Shown piece after piece: positions 20,121 through 28,920 of a DNA stretch of 64,000 bases. How positions within the stretch are numbered: the first letter of the stretch is position 1; each line of letters opens with the position of its first letter. A model generated the notes under the pieces. It was not told the origin of the DNA, did not search any database, and worked only from the letters and a program-made list of their open reading frames with translations. Source of the stretch: Streptomyces sp. SUK 48 (GTDB lineage Bacteria; Actinomycetota; Actinomycetes; Streptomycetales; Streptomycetaceae); NCBI RefSeq assembly GCF_009650765.1, contig NZ_CP045740.1, positions 7,416,001 through 7,480,000 on the forward strand, read 5' to 3'. The position numbers and the translations under genes are program-made.

Positions 20121-21197
20121 ATGACGACGGACAGGCCCGCCACGCGGCAGCGGGAGCGGCCGGAAGAGCCGGAACGGCCGGAGCGGCCGCAGGGATCGGA
20201 CCAGCCCGGACGGGCGGAGCGGCCGGAGCGGCCGGATCCGGTCACCGGTGTGGACATGAGCGTCGACGGCGTGGAGGTGCGGCCGGTCGCCGGCCATATC
20301 GGCGCCGAGATCACCGGCGTCGACCTCGCCGCCCCCCTCGACGACGCGGTGGCCGGCCTGATCCGGCGGGCCGTGCAGCGCTGGAAGGTGGTGTTCTTCC
20401 GGGACCAGCGCCTGGACCACGCCGGCCATGTCGCCTTCGCCCGCCGCTTCGGCGAACCCGTCGTCCTCGGCCGCCGCGGCGGCGCCTCGCCCCCGGACTT
20501 CCCCGAGGTGGAGACCACGGCCGACCGGCTGGAACTGGGCGGCCGCTACGGCATGGACCACGAGGAGTGGCTCGCCCGCCGCCGCCCCCACCTGCTGCGC
20601 GGCTGGCACTGCGACCACGGCGCCCGCGTCGACCCGCCCGCCGCGACCATCCTGCGCGCCGAGTCCGTCCCGTCCTACGGCGGCGACACCACCTGGGCCA
20701 ACCTGGCCGCCGCCTACGCGGGCCTGTCCGCGCCCGTGCGCGCCTTCGTGGACGGGCTGCGCGCCGAGCACCGGCTCGGCGTCGGCTATCAGCCGCGCCC
20801 CGGGGACGACGCCTATCTGCGCCACCTCCTGGATCACCAGGTGGCCTCCGAGCACCCCCTGGTCCGGGTGCACCCGGAGACCGGGGAGCGGGTGCTGTTC
20901 GTCAACGGCTACTACGTCGAGCAGATCACCGGTGTCTCCCGCCCGGAGAGCGCCGCCCTGCTCCAGATGCTCCTCGACCAGGCGGTCCGCCCCGAGTACA
21001 CGGTCCGCTTCCGCTGGGCGCCCGGCAGCGTCGCCTTCTGGGACAACCGGGCCACCATCCATCTGGCCCCCAGCGACCACACCCAGGTCGGCGCGCCCCG
21101 GATCATGCACCGGGTGATGCTGCACGGCGAGGTGCCGGTCGGCGTGGACGGCAGGCCCTCCGCACCGCTCACGGGCACCGAGGCGGGCCGCTGGTAG
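20121..21197 (+). CDS. TauD/TfdA-family Fe(II)/2-oxoglutarate dioxygenase
   Basis: A 358-residue dioxygenase. The first 45 residues are a low-complexity Arg/Pro/Glu stretch (EEPERPERPQG...AERPERPDP) absent from the family. Then comes VRPVAGHIGAEITGVDLAAPL, KVVFFRDQRLDHAGHVAFARRFGEP, the iron triad His-X-Asp in LRGWHCDHGARVDPPAATI, and the distal His and Arg in FWDNRATIHLAPSDHT and HRVMLHGEVP. It oxidises an unknown, probably sulfonate- or carboxylate-type substrate. The ATG at 20121 has GGAG upstream. Confidence 0.9.
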   Translation: MTTDRPATRQRERPEEPERPERPQGSDQPGRAERPERPDPVTGVDMSVDGVEVRPVAGHIGAEITGVDLAAPLDDAVAGLIRRAVQRWKVVFFRDQRLDHAGHVAFARRFGEPVVLGRRGGASPPDFPEVETTADRLELGGRYGMDHEEWLARRRPHLLRGWHCDHGARVDPPAATILRAESVPSYGGDTTWANLAAAYAGLSAPVRAFVDGLRAEHRLGVGYQPRPGDDAYLRHLLDHQVASEHPLVRVHPETGERVLFVNGYYVEQITGVSRPESAALLQMLLDQAVRPEYTVRFRWAPGSVAFWDNRATIHLAPSDHTQVGAPRIMHRVMLHGEVPVGVDGRPSAPLTGTEAGRW

Positions 21198-21213
21198 CGC
21201 GCCGGTAGGACGG

Positions 21214-22245
21214 TCAGACCGCGGGGCGCCAGCCGAGCGCGGGACCGAGCTTCGTCGCCATGTCGGTGAGGATCTGCGCGTAGTCCTCGGGCGCGAAGGT
21301 GAACGGCAGCGCGAAGGCCACCTCGTCCACCTCCCGGAACGCCGGGTCCGCCCGCAGCCGCTCGGCCAGTTCCGCCGAGGTGCCGACCAGGTCCGGCGCG
21401 AACAGCAGCCGCGCCGGGCCCTGCGGGGCGGTGGTGCGCGGCAGCCGCTTGGCCGCGAACTCGGCGTACCGGGCGCGCTGTTCGGCCGTCGCCGAGTCGG
21501 TGGGTATCACCACCAGGCCCTGCGACACCCGGGCCGCCGCGCCGTCGGGATGGTGCGCCCGGAACTCCCGGATGAGGGAGCGCTGTACGCCCGCGAAGTC
21601 GTACGGCTCCTCGCCCGGGCCCGCCGCCTTGACCACGCTGCTGGTCAGGAAGTTCATCCCGTGCTCGCCCGCCCAGCGCGCGGAGCCGAGGCTGCCGCCG
21701 CCGTACCACAGCCGCCCGCCGAGCCCGGGGGAGTGCGGCTGCACCACATCGCTGAACACCTCGAAGCCACGGGCCCCGCTGAAGTCGGTGGCGGGCTTGC
21801 CGCGCACGAGGTCCAGGAGCCGCCGCACCCGCTCGTACCCGAAGTCCTCGAGGTCGCCGGTGTCCGGGTACAGGGCGTCTTTCACCTGGTCGTAGTGCAT
21901 CGGCGGGCCCACGCTGAGCCCCGGGTTCAGCCGGCCGCCGGACAGCAGGTCGACGGTGGCCAGGTCCTCGGCGAGACGCAGCGGGTTCTCCCAGCCGAGC
22001 GGTATGACCGCGGTGCCCAGTTCGATGCGGCGGGTGCGCTGGGAGGCGGCGGCGAGGACGGCGACCGGGGACGAGATGCCGTACTGGAGATGGCGGTGGC
22101 GGACCCAGGCGCTGTCGAAGCCGAGCCGCTCGCCCAGCTCGATGATCTCCAGCGTGGACTCGTGCCCCCGCGCCGGGTCCGCCGGGTCGAACAGGCCGAT
22201 GGTGAGGAAGCCCAGCTTGCGCAGGGGGCGTGGGGTGGACGGCAC
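21214..22245 (-). CDS. LLM-class (luciferase-like) flavin-dependent oxidoreductase
   Basis: A 343-residue TIM-barrel FMN/F420 oxidoreductase: KLGFLTIGLFDPADPARGHESTLEIIELGERLGFDSAWVRHRHLQYG, then VLAAASQRTRRIELGTAVIPLGWENPLRLAEDLATVDLLSGGRLNPGLSVG (shown here as three family blocks with breaks at domain strands). These are the signature stretches of bacterial-luciferase-like monooxygenases. The substrate is unknown. The GTG at 22245 is preceded by GGAGGACCCC. It is convergent with the dioxygenase gene with only 16 nt between stops. Confidence 0.9.
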   Translation of the reverse strand: MPSTPRPLRKLGFLTIGLFDPADPARGHESTLEIIELGERLGFDSAWVRHRHLQYGISSPVAVLAAASQRTRRIELGTAVIPLGWENPLRLAEDLATVDLLSGGRLNPGLSVGPPMHYDQVKDALYPDTGDLEDFGYERVRRLLDLVRGKPATDFSGARGFEVFSDVVQPHSPGLGGRLWYGGGSLGSARWAGEHGMNFLTSSVVKAAGPGEEPYDFAGVQRSLIREFRAHHPDGAAARVSQGLVVIPTDSATAEQRARYAEFAAKRLPRTTAPQGPARLLFAPDLVGTSAELAERLRADPAFREVDEVAFALPFTFAPEDYAQILTDMATKLGPALGWRPAV

Positions 22246-22381
22246 GGGGTCCTCCAGCGGTCGTACTCCGGTTCCGTGTCGAGTGTGGCAGCCGAGTGTG
22301 ACAACTGTGTGATCGGATTTCGGCACGGGGCCCGGACCGTCCGGCGGGGTTCCTCGAAGGGGTCACTCCAGGGGGAAGGGG

Positions 22382-23890
22382 TCACTCCAGAGGGATGACG
22401 AACTCGTCCTCGACCGGCGGGTCCACCTCCTGCGGGCGGTTGCCGGTCGCGGCGAAGCACCGGACGCGGAGCTCCCCCGCGCCGACGTCCAGGCGCAGGA
22501 AGGACTTGAAGAAGGGCGGGGTGTAGGTGACGGAGGACGGCGAGAACAGCTGGGTGTACGTCTTGCGCACCGGCAGCCGGACCCGTGAGGTGCGGTCGGG
22601 GCGGCCGCCCGCGCCCAGCAGGCTCGCGACCAGGCGGGTGCGCCGGGTGACGCGGGTGTCCGGCCCGGGGGCGCGGCCGGGTTCGATGCCGAGGCGCTCG
22701 GCGATCACGGCCGTGGCCTCCGACTCGCTGAGCCCGAGACCGGGAAGGCACAGCCGGCGGGCGTAGAGGTGGCTGTAGAACGCGAGCGAGTCGCCGCGCA
22801 GCGGATAGCAGCGGAAGTCGCGTTCGGTGACCCCGCCGACCGACACCCGCGGGATGGTGTGGGTGGCGTGCATGAACGCCCCGCCGCCGCCCGAGACGAC
22901 GTACTGGATGGTGCGCCCGTCCACGTTCACCGGATAGCGCTGGTAGTTGTGGATGTCGCCGCCGATCGCGGCCACGTAGTGGTGCTCCGGGTCCCGGACG
23001 ATGTCGTCCACGGTGCCGCCGCCGTCGATGGGGCAGGGGTGGTGCTCGCCGTCGACGTACAGCGGTGACCCGGTGACCAGGATCTTCGGGCGCGGGCCCG
23101 CGGACACCTCGCGCAGCCAGGCGCCCTGTTCGGCGTCGAGGGTGCCCAGCAGCCCGGTGTCGATACCGATCAGACGCACCGGACCGGCGTCCAACGCCCA
23201 GTAGGGGCCCGGCTGTTCGGCCTGCTGTCCGGGCGCCGACCGCAACGTCCGTGCCTCGTCCAGGTGTTGCCCGTCCGTCGGGCGCGGCCGGTGCCACAGC
23301 AGCGCCCGCCACCAGGCGCGGCCGAGCGGGCGGGGCCGGGGCGCCGGGCCGAGCGGCGGGGTGTCGGCGCAGAAGACCCGCATGAAGGCGCCGAGGTCCT
23401 CGTACCAGTCGTGGTTGCCGGGTATCGCGTAGATCGGCGCCGGGTAGTCCCGGTAGGGCCGGAAGAACTTGTTCCGGTAGTCGTCGGCGCTGCCCACCGG
23501 GTAGATGACATCGCTCGTGATCACCGCGAACTCGGTGCCCCGGCCGGTCTTCAGGAACCCTGGTACGGCGGCGTACTGGGAATCGCCGCCCTCGCCGGTG
23601 TCGCCGATGACCATGAAGGAGAACCGGTCCGGTACCTCCCGCCGGAACACCTTGTCGGCGGGCACCCCGGCCGCCTGCCGCCGGGCCACCCACCGGCCGC
23701 GGGTACGGCCGGTGGGGTCGCCGAACCAGGAGGCCAGCACGCCGTTGCGGGCCGCCCACAGCGTCGCGGGATTCAGCCAGGACACCTTCCGGACGTGGGG
23801 CGGCATCAACTGCTTGTAGGCACCCGGCTCGGCCGAGCCCCAGCCGGCGCCCTGTGCGGTATCACGTGAGGATTCAGACACGCGAAGCAC
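22382..23890 (-). CDS. Calcineurin-like metallophosphoesterase
   Basis: A 502-residue phosphoesterase with no signal peptide. The metal-binding motifs are in order: FMVIGDTGEGGDSQ (about 91-104, GD-x-G), VITSDVIYPVGSADDY (GDxxY variant), YAIPGNHDWYEDL (GNHD), and later GGDIHNYQRYPV (GxH-type). The C-terminal third carries VSGGGGAFMHATH and a beta-rich region. It resembles actinobacterial proteins that hydrolyse phosphoesters of unknown identity. The GTG at 23890 was used since the frame opens there; it lacks a strong ribosome site, so a later start is possible. Confidence 0.87.
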   Translation of the reverse strand: MLRVSESSRDTAQGAGWGSAEPGAYKQLMPPHVRKVSWLNPATLWAARNGVLASWFGDPTGRTRGRWVARRQAAGVPADKVFRREVPDRFSFMVIGDTGEGGDSQYAAVPGFLKTGRGTEFAVITSDVIYPVGSADDYRNKFFRPYRDYPAPIYAIPGNHDWYEDLGAFMRVFCADTPPLGPAPRPRPLGRAWWRALLWHRPRPTDGQHLDEARTLRSAPGQQAEQPGPYWALDAGPVRLIGIDTGLLGTLDAEQGAWLREVSAGPRPKILVTGSPLYVDGEHHPCPIDGGGTVDDIVRDPEHHYVAAIGGDIHNYQRYPVNVDGRTIQYVVSGGGGAFMHATHTIPRVSVGGVTERDFRCYPLRGDSLAFYSHLYARRLCLPGLGLSESEATAVIAERLGIEPGRAPGPDTRVTRRTRLVASLLGAGGRPDRTSRVRLPVRKTYTQLFSPSSVTYTPPFFKSFLRLDVGAGELRVRCFAATGNRPQEVDPPVEDEFVIPLE

Positions 23891-24156
23891 CGTAACAACG
23901 CCCCTACCAGCACCGGGAGGCCGGGGCTGGGGTCAACGCCGCACGTCGGCAGGCCCGTTCGGGCGGCCACGGACCCCTCGTCGAGCCGTGCGAGGCCCCG
24001 CTTCCCCTCCCCACCGGCGCGAGGGCGGAGGCGGACGCCCGGTCCGGGTGGACGGCGAGCAGGGCAGCCCCGCCTCCCACCCGAGCCGCCTCCCTACCCG
24101 TGCCGCCTCCCTACCCGGGCCGCGGCGCGCTCCGGCGGGCGCGCAGGTGCCGGGTC
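23891..24156. other. Intergenic region without a supported gene
   Basis: 266 nt between two minus-strand genes. It contains a short tandem duplication of GCCGCCTCCCTACCCG (near 24087-24119) and no ORF with family resemblance or ribosome site. Confidence 0.6.
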
Positions 24157-25137
24157 TCAGCCGGGCAGTCCGGTCAGCCAGTCGATGAGCAGGCGGTTCG
24201 TCTCCTCGGGGCGTTCCTGCTGGATCCAGTGGCCGCAGTCGTCGAGCAGCTCCGAGCAGACCAGGCCGGGCAGGGTGACCGGGAACGCCTCGATGGCGCC
24301 GGCCAGCCAGGACAGGGTGACGTCCTGGGCGCCGGCGAGGAACAGCGACGGCTGGGTGAGGGGAGCGCCGTCATGGGCGGCGAGATCCGTCCAGTCGCGG
24401 TCCATGTTCCGGTAGCGGTTGAGCGGCCCGGTCAGCCCGGTCCGCTCGAACTCGCCCGCGTAGAACTCGAGTCCGCTCTCGTCGAGCCAGCCGGGCGGCG
24501 GCCCGGCGGGGCACCGGTCGCGCAGGGTGCCCCCGGGGCTGACGAGGTACGGGGCGGGCTCGCCGGGTCCGGGCATGGTCCCGGCGGACAGGGCCCGGTA
24601 GAAGTCCGCGAGCCAGCCGCGTACATCGGGCTCGATCTCGGCCTCGGCGCGGCCCGGCTCCTGGAAGTAGGAGATGTAGAACTCGCCCTGGTCACCGCCC
24701 ATCCGGGCGAAGAGCTCGGTGGGCCGGGGCCCGCCACGCGGGGTGTACGGCACGCTGAGCATGCCCACCGCCCGGAACACCTCGGGCCGCAGCAGACCCG
24801 AGGTCGAGGCGATGGGGGAGCCCCAGTCGTGGCCGACGACCACCGCCGACTCCTCGCCGAGCGCGTGCACCACCGCGACGTTGTCCGCCACGAGTTCGGT
24901 CAGCCGGTACGCGTCCACCGCGGCAGGCTTGGAGGACCGGCCGTAGCCGCGCACATCGATGGCCACCGCCCGGAACCCGGCCGCCGCGAGGGCCGGCAGC
25001 TGATGGCGCCAGGAGTACCAGGACTCCGGGAAGCCGTGCACCAGCAGCACCAGCGGCCCGCTGCCCTGCTCCACGAGATGGATCCGCCCGGTCTCGGTGG
25101 ACACCAGGCGGTGCGTCGGTTCGGTGGCGTGTGTCAT
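24157..25137 (-). CDS. Alpha/beta hydrolase, epoxide-hydrolase-like
   Basis: A 326-residue alpha/beta hydrolase: LVLLVHGFPESWYSWRHQL gives the oxyanion HGFPESW motif, VAIDVRGYGRSSKP follows, and the nucleophile elbow is VVGHDWGSPIA (Asp nucleophile at about residue 107). The lid contains YISYFQEPGRAEAEI (a Tyr typical of epoxide hydrolases), and the C-terminal His lies in LLDDCGHWIQQERPEE. It opens epoxides or related esters in the cytoplasm. The ATG at 25137 has GGGAGGG upstream. Confidence 0.92.
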   Translation of the reverse strand: MTHATEPTHRLVSTETGRIHLVEQGSGPLVLLVHGFPESWYSWRHQLPALAAAGFRAVAIDVRGYGRSSKPAAVDAYRLTELVADNVAVVHALGEESAVVVGHDWGSPIASTSGLLRPEVFRAVGMLSVPYTPRGGPRPTELFARMGGDQGEFYISYFQEPGRAEAEIEPDVRGWLADFYRALSAGTMPGPGEPAPYLVSPGGTLRDRCPAGPPPGWLDESGLEFYAGEFERTGLTGPLNRYRNMDRDWTDLAAHDGAPLTQPSLFLAGAQDVTLSWLAGAIEAFPVTLPGLVCSELLDDCGHWIQQERPEETNRLLIDWLTGLPG

Positions 25138-25151
25138 GAGCCCTCCCATGG

Positions 25152-25214
25152 GCTGTCGGGTGAACCCGGGCCGTCGAACGAACCCGCTGTCGGGTGAGCC
25201 CGGGCTGTCGGGTG
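25152..25214. repeat. Three copies of an 11-nt direct repeat
   Basis: CTGTCGGGTGA occurs three times (25152-25162, 25187-25197, about 25204-25214), each followed by A/G and mostly CCCGGG. The repeats fill the gap between the hydrolase and the serine hydrolase genes. Origin and role are unknown. Confidence 0.6.
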
Positions 25215-25223
25215 AAGGGGATT

Positions 25224-26132
25224 TCAGGCCGTCTCGCGGTGCAACGAGGCGACGGCGTGCGCGGTCGCGGCGCCGATCGCGGCATTGATCGCGGCCTCGT
25301 CCGCGCCCGTCCGCGACCGGGTGAAGACGGCGGCGGCGTACCGGCGGCCGTCCGGATACGAGACGACGCCCACCTCGTTGCGTACGATCCCGGCGAGCCC
25401 GCCGCTCTTGGCCGCCACCCGCACGGGCGTCCGGAACCCGCTCGCGATCCGGTGCCGGGTGAGCCGGCGGGCCATGACGGCCCGCACGCGTGCGCAGGCT
25501 TCGGCCGGCCCCGCCTGCCCGCTCCACAGGAGCCGCAGCAGCCGCACCATGTCGCGCGCCGTCGTACGGGTGCCCGCGCCGGGGGCCAGCGCGCGCGTCG
25601 CCGGCAACTTCTCGTCGGCGGCCGCCGATTCTGCCGCTGAGGCCCCTTCTGACCAGGCGACGAGGTCCGCCCAGCCCGCGCGGCCGAGGTCCTGGCCGAT
25701 GGAGTCGAGCAGGGTGCGCACATCGGACCGGACGACCGTGTTCCGCAGCCCGAGCCGCGCGGCCGTCGCGTTCAGGGTGCCGACCCCGAGCCGGTTCATC
25801 AGCGCGTCGGTGCACGGGTTGTCGCTGATGGTCAGCATCAGCACGACCATGTCCCGCCAGGACAGCGCGACATCGTCCTCCAGCAGCGACAGCCCGACCG
25901 GACCCGGTGTGCGCCCGGCGGCGCCCAGCACCACCCGCTCCCGCGGATCCAGCCGGCCCTCGGCGAACCAGGTCTCCGCCACCGGCGCGACCAGCACCTT
26001 CATCACCGACGCGGGTACCACGAGTTGATCGGCGCCCAGCCCGAATTCCCGCTCTTCGTCCAGAGGTTGGACGAGCAGCGTGCCCGTGCACCCCGCCCGC
26101 TCGAAGATCGCCCGTACCTGGTCCTCCGTCAT
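25224..26132 (-). CDS. Serine hydrolase of the class A beta-lactamase fold
   Basis: A 302-residue protein with the penicillin-recognising motifs of class A enzymes: PASVMKVLVAP (Ser-x-x-Lys, Ser at about residue 41), LTISDNPCTDALM (SDN), and RVAAKSGGLAGI (KSG for KTG). There is no signal peptide, so it is probably cytoplasmic and may be a peptidase or esterase rather than an exported antibiotic-resistance enzyme. An omega-loop Glu is not obvious. The ATG at 26132 is used; the upstream region has GAAGATCG, a weak ribosome site. Confidence 0.85.
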   Translation of the reverse strand: MTEDQVRAIFERAGCTGTLLVQPLDEEREFGLGADQLVVPASVMKVLVAPVAETWFAEGRLDPRERVVLGAAGRTPGPVGLSLLEDDVALSWRDMVVLMLTISDNPCTDALMNRLGVGTLNATAARLGLRNTVVRSDVRTLLDSIGQDLGRAGWADLVAWSEGASAAESAAADEKLPATRALAPGAGTRTTARDMVRLLRLLWSGQAGPAEACARVRAVMARRLTRHRIASGFRTPVRVAAKSGGLAGIVRNEVGVVSYPDGRRYAAAVFTRSRTGADEAAINAAIGAATAHAVASLHRETA

Positions 26133-26422
26133 GAAGACGATCTTCCCAGGCCCGGCTCCTCCGTCACAGGCGCCCCAACAGTTGTTTCGTGAACGTGAAT
26201 TGGCCACTGGGGAAGTACACAGCGACGTCATAGGGAAAACCCTCGATTGGTCCCCGTGCTGGTGACATGGACGGTTCAAGACTGTCATTCTCCCAGCGCA
26301 CGCTGATCCCCCACGAGCGCACCACGGATCACGGTCCCGCACAGCACCGCCCACCGGACAGCAGACCCGGCTGTCCGGTCCCTCACCGGCCGCGACCCGG
26401 CGGCCTCCGCAGAGGAGTAAGA
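26133..26422. other. Divergent promoter region
   Basis: 290 nt between the divergent serine hydrolase and protease genes. It is less GC-rich around 26180-26260 (TTGTTTCGTGAACGTGAATT), as expected for promoters on both strands. I cannot assign precise -35/-10 elements and see no gene. Confidence 0.5.
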
Positions 26423-28855
26423 GTGAGACCCCACAGACCCCTTTCTCACGGACGCCTTCCCCAGGGACGTCTCTCCAAGCGGGCCACGGTCGGAGCCGCG
26501 CTGCTCTCCACCGCGGCCCTCTTCGCCGTCGGCATGCAGGCCGGCCCGGCGACCGCCGCGCCCGCCGCGCACCACCTCAGCCCCCTGCGCGTCGGCGCCC
26601 TGGAGGCCAAGCTCAGCCCGGCCCAGCACAAGGCCCTGATCCGGAGCGCCCAGGACAAGACGTCCGACACCGCCCGCACCCTCGGCCTCGGCGCCAAGGA
26701 GAAGCTGGTCGTCAAGGACGTCACCAAGGACGCCGACGGCACGCTGCACACCCGCTACGAGCGGACCTACGACGGTCTGCCCGTCCTCGGCGGCGACCTC
26801 ATCGTGCACACCCCGCCCGCCTCGCTGGCGGCCGGCACCGTGAGCGCCACGTACAACAACAAGAACAAGATCCAGGTCGCCTCGACCACGGCGACCTACA
26901 CCAAGGCCGCGGCCGAGGGCAAGGCGCTGAAGGCCGCCAAGGCCCTGGACGCCGAGAAGCCCGCCGCGGACAGCGCCCGCAAGGTGATCTGGGCCGGCAG
27001 CGGCACCCCGAAGCTTGCCTGGGAGACCGTGATCGGCGGCTTCCAGGACGACGGCACGCCGAGCAAGCTGCACGTCATCACCGATGCCGCCACCGGCAAG
27101 GAGCTGTACCGGTACCAGGGCATCGAGACCGGCGTCGGCAACACGCACTACAGCGGCCAGGTCTCGCTGACGACGACCCAGTCGGGCTCGTCGTACACCC
27201 TGACCGACAACACGCGCGGCGGTCACAAGACGTACAACCTGAACCACGGCTCCTCCGGCACCGGCACCCTGTTCTCGCAGAGCAGCGACACCTGGGGCGA
27301 CGGCACCAACTCCAACGCCGCCACGGCCGGCGCGGACGCCGCCTACGGCGCGCAGGAGACCTGGGACTTCTACAAGAACACGTTCGGGCGCAGCGGCATC
27401 AAGAACGACGGTGTCGGCGCCTACTCCCGGACGCACTACGGCAACTCGTACGTGAACGCGTTCTGGGACGACAGCTGCTTCTGCATGACGTACGGCGACG
27501 GCTCCGGGAACAACGACCCGCTGACCGCGCTCGACGTCGCCGGCCACGAGATGAGCCACGGTGTCACCTCCAACACCGCCGGTCTCGATTACTCGGGCGA
27601 GTCGGGCGGCCTGAACGAGGCGACCTCCGACATCTTCGGCACGGGCGTGGAGTTCTACGCGAACAACAGCTCGGACCCCGGTGACTACCTCATCGGCGAG
27701 AAGATCAACATCAACGGCGACGGCACCCCGCTGCGCTACATGGACAAGCCGAGCAAGGACGGCGGTTCGGCGGACAGCTGGTACTCGGGTGTCGGCAACC
27801 TCGACGTGCACTACTCCTCGGGTCCGGCGAACCACATGTTCTACCTGCTCTCCGAGGGCAGCGGCACCAAGGTCATCAACGGGGTGACCTACAACAGCCC
27901 GACCTCCGACGGTGTCGCCGTCGCCGGCATCGGCCGGGACGCCGCCCTCCAGATCTGGTACAAGGCGCTGACGTCGTACATGACGTCCAGCACCAACTAC
28001 GCCGCCGCCCGCACCGCGGCGCTCAACGCGGCCGGCGCACTCTACGGCACCAACTCCGCGCAGTACGCGGGCGTCGGCAACGCCTTCGCGGGCATCAACG
28101 TCGGCAGCCACATCACCCCGCCGAGCAGCGGCGTGACGGTCACCAACCCGGGCAGCCAGTCCTCCACCGTGGGCACGGCGGTCAGCCTCCAGGTCCAGGC
28201 GAGCAGCACCAACAGCGGCGCCCTGACCTACAGCGCCGCCGGCCTGCCGACCGGTCTGTCGATCAACAGCTCCACCGGTGTGATCTCCGGTACGCCGTCC
28301 GCGGCCGGCAGCTACAGCACCACCGTCACGGTGAAGGACTCCACCGGCGCGACCGGTACCGCCACCTTCTCCTGGACCGTCAGCACCAGCGGGGGCGGCG
28401 GTTGCTCCTCGACCCAGCTGCTGGCCAACCCGGGCTTCGAGTCGGGCAACACCGGCTGGACCGCGAGCAGCGGCGTCATCACCACGGACAGCGGCCAGGC
28501 GGCCCACGGCGGCTCGTACAAGGCGTGGATGGACGGCTACGGCACCTCGCACACCGACACCGTGTCCCAGTCGGTGACGATCCCCGCGGGCTGCAAGGCG
28601 ACCCTCTCCTTCTACCTGCACGTGGACACCGCGGAGACCAGCACCAGCACCGCGTACGACAAGCTGACGGTCACCGCCGGTTCGACCACCCTGGCCTCGT
28701 ACTCGAACCTGAACAAGGCGACGGGCTACGTCCAGAAGACCTTCGACCTGTCCTCGCTGGCGGGCCAGACGGTCACCCTGAAGTTCAACGGCGTGGAGGA
28801 CTCCTCGCTCCAGACCAGCTTCGTCGTGGACGACACGTCCCTGACCACCAGCTGA
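26423..28855 (+). CDS. Secreted M4 (thermolysin-like) metalloprotease with Ig-like and C-terminal jelly-roll domains
   Basis: An 810-residue exported zinc protease. The signal peptide is long (about 45 residues, hydrophobic core VGAALLSTAALFAVGMQA ending ATAAPA). The propeptide has FTP and PepSY regions (about 55-230). The catalytic domain has zinc motif DVAGHEMSHGVTSNTAGL and GGLNEATSDIFG, with LDVHYSSGPANHMFYLL as the downstream His loop. After about residue 570 come a putative Ig-like domain (NPGSQSSTVGTAVSLQVQ) and a beta-sandwich (NPGFESGNTGWT ... VDDTSLTTS), likely binding domains. The GTG at 26423 follows GAGGAG; the longer frame from 26267 lacks one. Confidence 0.93.
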   Translation: MRPHRPLSHGRLPQGRLSKRATVGAALLSTAALFAVGMQAGPATAAPAAHHLSPLRVGALEAKLSPAQHKALIRSAQDKTSDTARTLGLGAKEKLVVKDVTKDADGTLHTRYERTYDGLPVLGGDLIVHTPPASLAAGTVSATYNNKNKIQVASTTATYTKAAAEGKALKAAKALDAEKPAADSARKVIWAGSGTPKLAWETVIGGFQDDGTPSKLHVITDAATGKELYRYQGIETGVGNTHYSGQVSLTTTQSGSSYTLTDNTRGGHKTYNLNHGSSGTGTLFSQSSDTWGDGTNSNAATAGADAAYGAQETWDFYKNTFGRSGIKNDGVGAYSRTHYGNSYVNAFWDDSCFCMTYGDGSGNNDPLTALDVAGHEMSHGVTSNTAGLDYSGESGGLNEATSDIFGTGVEFYANNSSDPGDYLIGEKININGDGTPLRYMDKPSKDGGSADSWYSGVGNLDVHYSSGPANHMFYLLSEGSGTKVINGVTYNSPTSDGVAVAGIGRDAALQIWYKALTSYMTSSTNYAAARTAALNAAGALYGTNSAQYAGVGNAFAGINVGSHITPPSSGVTVTNPGSQSSTVGTAVSLQVQASSTNSGALTYSAAGLPTGLSINSSTGVISGTPSAAGSYSTTVTVKDSTGATGTATFSWTVSTSGGGGCSSTQLLANPGFESGNTGWTASSGVITTDSGQAAHGGSYKAWMDGYGTSHTDTVSQSVTIPAGCKATLSFYLHVDTAETSTSTAYDKLTVTAGSTTLASYSNLNKATGYVQKTFDLSSLAGQTVTLKFNGVEDSSLQTSFVVDDTSLTTS

Positions 28856-28876
28856 TCAACCGCACCGCCTGAACAC

Positions 28877-28912
28877 GAGGGTCCCGCTCCCCGGCCGGGG
28901 AGCGGGACCCTC
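28877..28912. terminator. Bidirectional terminator between protease and glucanase genes
   Basis: GAGGGTCCCGCTCCCCGG (28877-28894) is followed directly by its perfect complement (28895-28912). It lies 21 nt after the protease stop and 8 nt before the stop of the convergent glucanase gene and can serve both. Confidence 0.85.
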
Positions 28913-28920
28913 GCACGTGG

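Noticed and set aside
26285..28621. 778-residue minus-strand ORF opposite the M4 protease
   Set aside because: Antisense shadow of a gene with an intact signal peptide, zinc motif and terminator.
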